Source of the DNA: Nigrospora sphaerica
Lineage: Eukaryota; Ascomycota; Sordariomycetes; Amphisphaeriales; Apiosporaceae
Assembly (NCBI GenBank): GCA_018287875.1
Contig: JAGVVL010000025.1
Location: 1,364,001 to 1,428,000, forward strand
Length of the DNA stretch: 64,000 bases
Reading direction: 5' to 3'
The notes below the pieces were generated by a model. It saw nothing but the letters and a program-made list of their open reading frames with translations, was not told where the DNA came from and did no database searches. The position numbers and the translations under genes are program-made. Positions 10,421 to 19,594 of this stretch are shown here, one piece after another. Numbering within the stretch: the stretch's first letter is position 1; every line of letters begins with the position of its first letter.

Positions 10421-11249
10421 ATGTCCGCCCCTTGCCGATTCGCAGCCCGAAGCTGCGCCCGCTCCCTGCGCACTGGCGGCGCTCTGCGCCCCTCGGTAGC
10501 CTTCACACAGCGCCGCTGCGAGTCAACACAAGCCGCCGCCAGCACCAACCCCAAGATCGCCACCATTGTCGACCAGATCAGCCAATTGACTCTGCTCGAG
10601 ACGGCCGATCTTGTGTCGAGCTTGAAGGTAGGGCTATAGCCTCCTCCTATGCGCGTTCCGGGCACTGCGGTGGCAAAGGAGTCCCGGCATGGGGAGCAGC
10701 GGAGGGATGCGGGCGAGACCGGCAGACCCGCTCCGGATCTCTAATGTCTGGAAACCGCGCGGCTCTCGGTCTGATGCCCGTGGCTGCCCTCTGGGCTCGC
10801 ATGGTTAGCCGTATTGCCGCCCATGTGCCGTTGCTTGCGATGCACCCGCCAGTCTTGCATCCATCCCACCTGACCACCTCCGGCCCTCCCGGCTTCATCC
10901 GCTAATCCGTCCCACCCCGCAGACCCGCCTCAACATCCCCGACCTCCCCGTGGGCGGCTTCGCTGCTGCCCCGGCTGCCGCGCCCGCCGCCGCCGCCGAG
11001 GAGGCCGACGAGCCGGCGCCAGCGGCGCAGGAGAAGTCTCTGTTCACCCTGAAGCTGTCGGCCTTTGACGCCGGCGCCAAGCCTAAGGTGATCAAGGAGA
11101 TCAAGAACCTGCTGGGCCTGTCTCTCGTCGACTCCAAGAAGTTCGTCGAGTCCGCCCCCAAGATGATGAAGGAGAACGTGCCCAAGGAGGAAGCCGAGAA
11201 GATCATTGCCACCATGAAGGAGCTGGGCGCCACCGTCGAGATGGAATAA
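10421..11249 (+). CDS. MNP1: Mitochondrial ribosomal protein bL12m (L7/L12 family)
   Basis: This is the L7/L12 stalk protein of the mitochondrial large subunit, which recruits and stimulates translational GTPases. Two exons, 10421-10627 and 10923-11249, join in phase 0 across a 295-bp intron (GTAGGG...CGCAG), giving 177 aa. The N-terminus is rich in Arg, Ala and Ser with no acidic residue in the first 30, as expected of a matrix presequence. The oligomerisation domain (about residues 45-80) leads into an Ala/Pro/Glu hinge (about 82-106). The C-terminal domain (107-177) holds the family core, with KPKVIKEIKNLLGLSLVDSK and the ending KELGATVEME. The ATG at 10421 is chosen because it opens the presequence. 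The intron is longer than its neighbours. Confidence in family and splicing is high. Confidence 0.95.
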
Positions 11250-11944
11250 GCTCAGTCTCTAAGGCGACGTCCGCCCGAGGCAGCACCTGGGTGAACGAGC
11301 ATGCCCAAGGGGGCCGCTTCGCAGTCCTTGAGTTGCCCGTGAGAATATATCTCCGGGGACCGAGTCGCCGCGGAGTGGGGAGTGCGAGAGGAGGCGAATA
11401 TCTGTACGGACAAGGTCGACAGAATCCTGTCATGACAGGCGGAGGCACCGTGTATACATGTACCACCGTACAACCTGTAACAATACACCAAAAACGATTA
11501 CCAACAATCCAAATTCTCGCACACTGGTCGACGCCTGCTCAGCATGGCCACCCTTTTACTCATTTATTTGTGCCCTGTAATACAGCCCCAAACTCCTAAT
11601 CCAGATGGGTATCATAAAAAGAGTGCTCTGCAACGCCAGATGCCAGCGACAGAATCCCGCTGGACCCAGGTATATCTCCCAAGGAGCCCTACCAAACTGG
11701 TGGGTCGCTGAACGAGCAAGCTGAGGGGTAGACGTTGTCCCCAGGCAGGCACCCGAGTGACGCAGGGGTCGTCATCATGCAGCATATTCTCGTCCCAGTC
11801 GTAACCCCTTGAGAAAAGCTGACAGAGTATAGGATAGCCGCCAGACGTTGTGGCCAAGGTCCCAGTGCTGGCCTCAATTCGCTGTTCCCATGACCCGGCA
11901 TGAAACCCTCGAATAATCAGTGGTCCCGGCCAAAATAAGCAACG
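11250..11944. other. Convergent 3' intergenic region (bL12m / CTK3)
   Basis: These 695 bp lie between the stop codons of two convergent genes and should hold both 3' UTRs and polyadenylation signals. An A-rich patch near 11480-11520 could serve bL12m. Short open frames on both strands lack homology I recognise and lack GC-ending codon bias. No RNA gene or repeat was seen. Confidence 0.5.
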
Positions 11945-12979
11945 TCACTCAACCGTTACTCCATGCCGATTGCCCGTCTCCACAGGTGGCAGCTTATCGA
12001 CATCCATGGTGTCTTCGGTGTTTTCAGTTCCGCTGGCGGAATCCCGTGGGGCCTCGTTACGCGAAGCTCTCATATGCGGGCATTTGACGTTCTCGATCTG
12101 GGCCATGAAGCGTTCTTGTTCCTCGCGCTCCTGGCGCCAGTCGTCCTCGTTCAGATCACTAGTCTCCTCCCAGACTTTGCGACGCTCCTCGGAGCGGGAA
12201 CGAGGCACTACCCACATGTTCTCTCGGCGCTTCTTGTGTCGTTCACGGTCCTCCTCGATGCGCTGTTCTATTTGCCTTTTCTCGAGTCGTGTCGTGCCAA
12301 AACCATTGCTACCAGCGCGCGCGTCGGTCTCAGCAACAGGAACTGCAACGGAGCCGGAGCCGCTGGCACCTTGCTGCACGCTGGCTGGGTTGTCGCCGTT
12401 GATAGGGGACGATAGACCAACCTCGGCATGGGTGGTATCGCGCTCCTTGAGACATTCCTCCAGCTCAACCAGGGTCTGGTCGAGGAGGAAGCCCTTGCTG
12501 TTGAGGTTTTGAAGAACCTGCCAATGGCCTAATGAGTGACCAGGTATTGACTGGGTTGTGGACGAAAGAGAACATACCGTTCGAACCACCTTGACGTTGG
12601 CGGCGCCAGAGCCGTCTTCGGGACAAACAGCGTCCACTACTCGAATAATGTCACGTTGCATCATGCGTACGTATGTTTCTGTATGGCGGTCCTTGGAGGC
12701 CGTCTCGACGAAATGCTCAATGAAATACATGATGTTGGCCCGGGTGTTCATGTTGGTCTGCCCAGGGGCTGGTTAGCAACCCATCTATTGCAACAGGCAA
12801 ACGGCACGGATTTGCAAAGTCACCTTCTCCAGTTGCTCGAGGATGCACGAATGCAGGTCCTCGCATAGGTCCCGGTACTTGACGGCATACTGGGCAGCCT
12901 TCTGGGCACTGACGACGCTGGCATTAAGATGCTGCAGCTGGCTGCTAAACCGCATGCGGACTTCAAACGGATCGGCCAT
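11945..12979 (-). CDS. CTK3: CTD kinase I gamma subunit Ctk3
   Basis: Ctk3 is the non-catalytic partner of Ctk1 kinase and Ctk2 cyclin in CTDK-I, which phosphorylates Ser2 of the RNA polymerase II C-terminal repeats during elongation. Three exons on the minus strand (12824-12979, 12578-12757, 11945-12517) with introns of 66 and 60 bp give 302 aa. The start MADPFEVRMRF and the following LNASVVSAQKAAQYAVKYRD match the family's CID-like N-terminal domain, which continues through NTRANIMYFIEHFVE. After a Ser/Gly/Ala-rich spacer comes the basic C-terminal motif RIEEDRERHKKRRENMWVVP (about residues 200-220), typical of Ctk3. The tail is acidic and disordered. Sequence upstream of this ATG stays in frame for about 20 codons, but family alignment from memory favours MADPF as the start. 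Confidence 0.93.
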
Positions 12980-13957
12980 CTTCTTTGTTGTATTGAGCCC
13001 GCCGGGGAGAATGCGCTCGGCGTCGATGGACAAGCACAAGCTTCTGAGCCTCTTGGTTGTCGTTGTGCCAGAACGCGAGCTCTGCAGGGTGGAAGTAGCG
13101 GATGCCGACCTGCTTACTCAACGTGTGGCGGAATTCAGGGTGGCTTAGAAGTCTCCTGAGGAAATATCGACGCTGAATGGAACGGCAATCTCCCGACAGC
13201 GCGCTACAGGGGCAGCGGGTAAGACGGGCGCTGGGGATGCAGCTGGAGCTGGTGCCGGTGCTCGCTGAGGCTGTGAAGCTGGAGGTGGCAAATGGTCGCG
13301 TTTTTCGGGCTGGCTCGTCGCGGCAATTCCTTCAATGACCGGGCTGAAGTGGGGGGATCTCCCCTGGCACTGGCAGGGCTCCTGTTTGCTGGTGGCTCTG
13401 GGGGCTCTGGCTCTGCGGGTGCCGCTGCGTGTGCCGCTGGTCCTTCCACTTCTTTGCTCCCTGCAACTTGTCTGTCGCTGGATCATGTTCGCGATCGTAC
13501 CGCCGCCATTTCCGAGTTGCTGCTGCGCGACGGGAAGCCTAACCACAAGCGATCTAGTGCGTGATCCCAATGACGGAAAACCACCCGGTCACGAACCAGC
13601 CAGATTTGGGTTTTCTGCGGGGAGGCACGCGACTATCGCCGAATATCGCAAATTGAGGGCCTTAATGCAGGGGTCATCTGGGTGTCGATGGCGAACCGTG
13701 GAGGCCTGACGATGAAGGACGAACCGGTTGCGAGTAAAAAGGTTGGGCCCAGCTCGCGGAACGCTGGAGCACGGCAGTATCGTAAAACAGCACCTCGAAT
13801 CTTTCCTTGACGAGGTATTTATTGCGACTCGCCCGTTGACTTAGGAGCCTGAGTGACTTCCCAAATTCGATCCTTCTCCTTTCCCCTCGAAAGCGAAACT
13901 GCCCGCCCCAGCACCATCTACGGACCAACACCAGCACCGTTGCTACCACCATTCACC
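12980..13957. other. Divergent intergenic region CTK3 / P5C reductase, with unassigned coding-like sequence
   Basis: These 978 bp hold the promoters of two divergent genes. On the minus strand one frame is open from 13538 to a TGA at 12963-12965, broken only by a TGA at 13332-13334. Two parts of it use mostly G/C-ending codons: about 13525-13335 (reading KWRRYDREHDPATDKLQG) and about 13190-13030 (reading YFHPAELAFWHNDNQEAQ). There is no convincing start, and I recognise no family. It could be exons of an undefined small gene, an extended CTK3 leader, or chance. The 100 bp before the P5C reductase start are C/T-rich, as in many fungal promoters. Confidence 0.35.
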
Positions 13958-15081
13958 ATGCCGATGTCAAATCACCACCAGACCCTTGCTCTCCCGGCCC
14001 ATCCTGCTGATGGCACCGAACTGACCTTGGCCGTCCTGGGCTGCGGTACGTCCCCCTTGCGCCTTGCCCCTTTCCCGCGCGGCCCATCTGACAAGCTTCG
14101 GTCGCAGGCACCATGGGCATCGCCATCCTCTCTGGCATCCTCTCCTCGCTGTCAGAAATCAACGGACCCAAGCCGCTCCAAACATTGCACCATCACCACC
14201 ACGGCACCACGGACCCGCTCGACGATCCGGTGCCGGACCGCCTGCCCTCGCGCTTCATTGCCTGCGTGCGATGCCCCGAGTCTGCCAAGCGTGTCAAGAA
14301 GGCGCTGTGGGAGCACAGCGCCTTCGTCAAGGTGGCCCAGAACGACAACGTGGCGGCCGTCAAGCAGTCCGAAGTGGTGATCCTGGCTTGCAAGCCGAGC
14401 ATGATCTCCTCGATGCTGTCGGAGCCCGGCCTGGCCAAGGCGCTGCGCGGAAAGCTGCTCATCAGCATCGCCGCCGGCGTCAAGGTTGAGCAAATCGAGG
14501 CCATCCTGAAGGAGGCCGACAACAGCCCCGCTACCGACCACGAGGACGAGTCGCGCTGCCGCGTCGTGCGCGCCATCCCCAATACTGCTGCCAAGATCAG
14601 TGAGAGCATGACGGTCGTCGCTCTGCCCGACAACCCGCCTCTGTCCCCCCAGGCCGCCAGCCTTGTCACCTGGGTCTTCCGTCGCATCGGCGATGTTGTC
14701 TACCTGCCGCCAAACAACATGGACGCGAGCACCGCGCTCGCCGGTGCCGGCCCTGCCTTCTTTGCCCTGATGCTCGAGTCTGCCATTGACGGCGCCGTCG
14801 CCATGGGCCTGCCGCGCCGTGAGGCTACACGCATGGCTGCCCAGGCCATGCGCGGTACCGCCACCATGGTTCAGAGCGGCGAGCACCCTGCCATCCTGCG
14901 CGAGAAGAATACTACGCCTGGCGGCTGCACCATCGGCGGCTTACTGGTGCTCGAGGAGGGCGGTGTGCGCGGCACAGTGGCGAGAGCCGTCCGAGAGGCG
15001 ACCGTCGTCGCGTCGCAGCTCGGAAAGGGTACTGAAAATGTCAACGGAACCCGATTCTACGCCGACAACGGGGGTTTCTAG
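13958..15081 (+). CDS. PRO3: Pyrroline-5-carboxylate reductase
   Basis: The enzyme reduces 1-pyrroline-5-carboxylate to L-proline with NAD(P)H, the last step of proline synthesis. Exons 13958-14045 and 14108-15081 join across a 62-bp intron (GTACGT...TCGCAG); the split codon restores the Rossmann motif GCGTMG at residues 28-33. The product is 353 aa. Further family landmarks are VILACKPSM (cofactor domain), RVVRAIPNTAAKISESMTV and the C-terminal dimerisation and substrate domain with ALAGAGPAFFALMLESAIDG and the signature segment NTTPGGCTIGGLLVLE. A His-rich insert (about residues 50-70), absent from bacterial enzymes, follows the first helix and looks like a surface loop. No targeting peptide is obvious, so the protein is probably cytosolic. 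It converges on HAT1. Confidence 0.96.
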
Positions 15082-15546
15082 ACGGGGCAGCAGGGCGGAA
15101 TGGGTTTGGGAATGTGGATTTGAGTGGAGTTGCATAGAGCGGTCAAATGGGGAGTTTGGGTTGTTTTCAAGGCAAGAAAGAATAGAATCGAAGAAACATC
15201 GGCAGGTAGACGGGTAGGCGAACAGCGCCAAATGGATTGGCTGAGGCTTTGAAACTGCGTCATCTTGGCATGCTGCCATATGCAGTGATCCTCGGCCTGC
15301 TAACACCCCGCGAGCCGACCACAAGCACGGTCCCCGTATATCAAAGAGGGAAAAGGAAGATGTTGCGTCAGCCGTCAGTATGAGGTATCGTAGACCAATC
15401 CGGAACTCCCCTATCATCCATAAACGAGTCCAAAACGTGGGCCTCGTAAGCAAACCTATCGTACCCCTCATTCCTCCTAGGTCCCACGCCGCTATGCACA
15501 AAGCGCGCGAACTTGTCACCTTTGCTATCTTCCTCCTCGGCGCTCT
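15082..15546. other. Convergent 3' region (P5C reductase / HAT1) with a short frame overlapping the HAT1 stop
   Basis: These 465 bp between two stop codons should hold both 3' UTRs. On the minus strand a 60-codon frame (15550 to 15368) begins with an ATG that overlaps the HAT1 stop as ATGA and ends in TWO adjacent residues Asp-Gly before TGA. It reads like protein but has no recognised family, so it is treated as a finding, not a gene. Confidence 0.4.
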
Positions 15547-17163
15547 TCATTCAGCTTCTTCAAGTTTGGGTCGCTTAGCAAGGCTGTCCTCTCGATCCCC
15601 TGCCTTTCTCTTGCCGTTCGCGCTGGCACCTTCATCTTGGGCAACTGGGGCCGCCTCCAGTCTTTCCAGAATACGGGCGTACTCCCACTCTACGTTATCC
15701 AGAGTCTCGTTGAGCTTCAGAATACGTTCTGTGATTTCGAACTCGCCCAGAATGCTGATGTTTCGCCGGTAAAGACGTTGCTTGAGCAGAATTCGCCACA
15801 GCATGTAGAGGTGTTTGTCGGCCTTGGGCGCTGTCTTCTGCTTGGACTGCCCTTCGGGCTCGGGACGGACCAACGCGGGCAGCTTAGACATTAGGTGCAT
15901 CTCTACGAGTCGCCAGAACTGCCGAGGTGCAATCTTTACGCGTTGCCTGAGCTTCTCCAGCGCCTCCACATCCACGATGCCTTTTGTAGAAGTGCTTGCC
16001 TGGTCGTCAATGATCGATACCTGGGTGTTGTGGTGAAGGATGGCGCCCTTTTCAGGGACGGTGACATCGGGGTTAACGGCCAGATTGGCGAACTCGGGCA
16101 CGTTCTTGCGCAGATACTTCATGTCGCAGACATCTCGCAGCAAGTCAAAGGCCTCATTCGGATCCTCGACGGTGATTTCTTTGGTCGCCTCGTTCTTGGA
16201 TTCAAGGTCGAAAATCGTGTTGTAGAGCATGGCACCAACGCCCTTGCCTTGGAAAGGAGGCAAAATGAGGAACTGCGATATCCTTGCCCGGTGCGGAAAT
16301 TCTGAGTAGGAAACCTCACCGTGGGGGAGCTCCCAGCTGTCGTCCGTTTTGGGCTCGATCAAGGCCGGAGCTTTGCCGGGGCTTGTGGGAGGCGTAGGCG
16401 TTTGCAGCAGCCAAAAGTTGTAGACCGTCGAGTAGCCGTGGAAGATGTACTGGTACTGGCCTTCTGCACCGGACACCGCTTGCTTCTTGTAGATGAAAAA
16501 GACGTTCCACCGTGCCAGCGAGTATTCAGGGTCCTCCTTCCCATCGGCATCCTCGCCAATGTACGATCCACCTTCAATGTGGAACAGCACGAGGATCTGG
16601 ATTCGCTTCACCAGTTGTTTCACGGCGTCGTCAGCGAGACTTCCCTTCCAGACTTCGTACGTCTCGCCGTTGCGCTCGATGGTTCGCACGAGCTCGCCTG
16701 GGGGTGTCCAGTTGTTGAGGGTGGACTTGATGGCCATCTCATAGTCTGCTTTCTTCTGGAATGCCACTGGGCTTTGTTAACGCCGGGCCGTAGGCAAGGG
16801 AACAGCGATACGACAAACCTCCGGGCAGGTACTCCTTCATCTCCTCCACAACATTGAAAGGTTCGACCTCGCCAATGCTCGGGAACTTCTTGGCCGAAGA
16901 CATGGCGAGGTGGGGTCGCATGTCGGTCGCATTGTAGTAGAGGTTCACCTTGAGGTTCTTGTACCCGAAGATCTGCTCCTCCTCGCCAAAGATGGGGTAG
17001 GTGAAGTTGGGATGGAAGGACTCGAGTGTCTTGAAGCCCGACTCGGCGGGCGTCACCAGCGAGACGGTGATGGCATCGTTGGCATCGCAAGTCCCTGCCA
17101 ATGACGTCAGCGTTCGTATTCGCGCGATCATGTTTGGCGATGGCGCATACACTCTTCTTCCAT
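15547..17163 (-). CDS. HAT1: Type B histone acetyltransferase catalytic subunit HAT1
   Basis: HAT1, with Hat2/RbAp46, acetylates newly made histone H4 at Lys5 and Lys12 before deposition. Three exons give 502 aa: a 13-nt first exon (17151-17163), then 16819-17094 and 15547-16766, with introns of 56 and 52 bp. The tiny first exon yields the start MEEEWTCDANDAI. It is preferred over an unspliced upstream Met because the junction makes a Trp codon, the donor is GTATGC, and CTGAC precedes the CAG acceptor. The HAT1 N-domain includes FHPNFTYPIFGEEEQIFGY. The GNAT core follows, with the acetyl-CoA loop QGKGVG near residue 270 and ISQFLILPPFQ before it. The C-terminus is helical and ends in a basic KRKAGDREDSLAKRPK tract, a likely nuclear localisation signal. 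Confidence 0.95.
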
Positions 17164-18349
17164 TTTGGCAGCAGTGGTTCGGTTGCGAATTGGCTAGCTG
17201 CGGGCCCGGAGGAAGAATTGACGGTTGAAAGATGACTGTCTTGCTTGGTGCGAGATACTTGGGTAGGTGTACGGTCTAAGTACCTTGCCTTGCAGGTGTC
17301 TGCGAGAAGGCACAGGCGCAGGCCGTTTGATATTCTGCGATGGACGCGAATGCGCAGGCTTCACGAGGGCGTTCGCGGGCGGGAACTGGTTGGCCGGATA
17401 AAGATTGTTCTCAGGACGCGCGCGTCAATGGTCGTCGCGACGCGAAAGCGCGTTAAGCAGCCTGACAACCGGGATCAGCGCTTCGAGGGAGATCAAGGGC
17501 GGGCAGTCAGTGAGAGCTCAATGAGCACGGGCCAGATGAGTGTCCCGCCTCCCATGTCTTTTTTTCAGAATGGAACATTAGGCCCCCTGCCTGGAGGCTC
17601 CAGGACCAAACGTCCAACCATTGATCCTCGAGGGACTCGGATGTCTAGGTTCAAACCTCTACCAAATGCCAAGCCGTCGCTGTACGTTAATTCACATACA
17701 TGTACTATTGTAGTTGCAGAGTTGTCTTCGCCGCCTATCCCCTTATTCTTTCCAGGCCAACACCGTCCTCGTGACAGCAGCTCGCTCACTTGATGGGAAA
17801 GTACCTGTATCAGTGGGCTGGCGGCTAGACGGCAAGGAGAGAGAAGAACGGACCTCACGACGCGAGTATCGTTCGTCATGTACATGTACTTGCGTGGGAA
17901 CGGTGCGGATTAGCGGGTGACATGCTGCGCAATCGCATTCAGTCCATTCCCACCTGGAACTGGCGTGGGCCATCCAGTCCATTCATCCTCGATTTCGGGG
18001 CTCCTCAAGGCCCGCCCGCGACTGGATCCCTATGTCAGGACCCCGGGTACCTGTAACTAAACCCTGCTGCTGCGCAAGCTACGGTACCCAAGCCAGCCTA
18101 CCTGCGACCTAAAACTTGCCAGCTCCGTCTGCCTTTCCAAAACAGGAGGCCCAAGGCTGTCAAAACTCTCCGAATCCCACGGGCTGGCGAGACGCGCGAT
18201 GGTCTCTGTTGCCGTGGCACTCTAGTCGTCCCTTTTCTATTCTTTCCCTGGTATTTGGCTGAGAGGCGTCCCGTGGAAGCGCTTCGTCCCATGCACCGGC
18301 AGCAGGAAGACCGCACGGATCGACAATCACAAACCACCTCGACGCTGCA
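17164..18349. other. Divergent intergenic region HAT1 / ZIP transporter
   Basis: These 1,186 bp separate divergent start codons. The HAT1-proximal part carries the MCB-like cluster listed separately. The remainder shows no coding frame with G/C-ending codons and no RNA gene. Confidence 0.5.
17344..17451 (-). promoter_or_regulatory. Cluster of MCB-like elements upstream of HAT1
   Basis: Two near-identical 12-mers, ACGCGAATGCGC (17344-17355) and ACGCGAAAGCGC (17440-17451), flank a perfect 12-bp palindrome GACGCGCGCGTC (17415-17426). All lie 180-290 bp upstream of the HAT1 ATG. ACGCG is the core of MBF (Mbp1-Swi6) sites that drive G1/S genes in fungi. HAT1 makes acetylated H4 for S phase, so control by MBF is a reasonable inference. 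Motif presence is seen directly; function is not shown. Confidence 0.45.
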
Positions 18350-19594
18350 ATGGCCGGCGTATTTCTCCTACTGGCCTTGACGGTGCGTCGCCCTGCCGTT
18401 CCCCTTTATACCTCCTGTTGTTCCGGTTGGAATGGATGCTAACGGTGCGCTCAGGCTGTCATGGCATTGGCGTACGCGAACCCTCCCCGAGCGACCGCAT
18501 TCGAAGCTTGTCACTGACAGTCCGTAGCTCTTTCCTGGCCGGCGCCCTACCTCTATCCATGTCGCTGTCGCAATCCCAGCTGCGCCTGATCTCGAGTGTT
18601 GGCATCGGCATTCTGGTCGGCACGTCGCTTATAGTTATTATTCCCGAGGGCATTGAGGCCATGTCGGATGCTTCCATGTCAGCGGGACACCCCAACGTTC
18701 GGAGGGGGTTCCCCGCCCTCAAGCCCCGAGTCGACGATCCCAAGACTGTAACACCCTCGGGCAACAAGCCGCCGGAGCTAGTGCCTACCTTCTACGTCGG
18801 CCTGGCCCTCATACTCGGCTTCGTGCTCATGTTCCTGATCGACAGGCTACCGCGTCACGCCTCCGAGAACCTCCAAGCCCCGCCCGCGCCACGTCACATC
18901 AGCCTGAGTAACTTGGGGGGCACAGCAGGGCCAGCAGACGAGGAAGAGACGGAGGGGTTTCTCGGCTCCATGACGCCCTCGCCGCAGCAATCCAAGAGCC
19001 TCGCGACCACGGTGGGACTCGTTATCCATGCCGCCGCCGACGGCATCGCCATGGGCGCATCCGCCACGTCGTCCGATATGCAGCTGGGCCTCATTATCTT
19101 CATTGCCATCATGGTACATAAGGCGCCCGCCGCCTTCGGCCTGACGTCGATCCTCCTGAAGCAGGGACTGTCGAAGCGTGCGGCCAGGGGCCATTTGATA
19201 GTATTCAGTCTAGCAGCTCCAGTCGGCGCTTGGGCGACCTTCATACTCGTGAAACTGGTGGGCGGCAGTGCGATAGGGCCTAATGGCGAGAGCCATTTGA
19301 GCCAGTGGTGGACCGGCATGCTCCTATTGTTTTCAGGCGGCACGTTCCTGTAAGTGGTACCGGACCCAATGGTGGCGTCTACATCTAACCGCGCTCTGTT
19401 CTAGATACGTCGCTATGCATGCCATGCAAGAGGGCGAGTCCTCGGGCCACGAACATTCGTCGGCATCCAACGGCTACGCGGAGAGCCCTACCCTGGCTCA
19501 GCGCAAACAGAGCAAACCTCAAATGCGGGATACCCTTGCAACCGTAATTGGAATGCTGGTCCCAATGCTGACACAATTCGGTCATCATCACTGA
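18350..19594 (+). CDS. ZIP family metal transporter (SLC39A9/Atx2-like)
   Basis: ZIP proteins move Zn2+ or Mn2+ into the cytosol. The ZIP9/Atx2 branch acts in the Golgi or secretory pathway. Four exons (18350-18382, 18455-18471, 18528-19349, 19405-19594), including a 17-nt microexon, join in frame through introns of 72, 56 and 55 bp to give 353 aa. The N-terminal helix MAGVFLLLALTAVMALASFL appears only after splicing. Helices 2-3 carry GILVGTSLIVIIPEGIEAM, and the metal-site helices carry VIHAAADGIAMGA and the ZIP9 hallmark MVHKAPAAFGL. The loop between helices 3 and 4 is long and Ser/Pro-rich. The C-terminal segment ends MLTQFGHHH, so the last residues are luminal or external by family topology. 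The subfamily call rests on the HKAPAAFG motif; the substrate is inferred. Confidence 0.93.
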
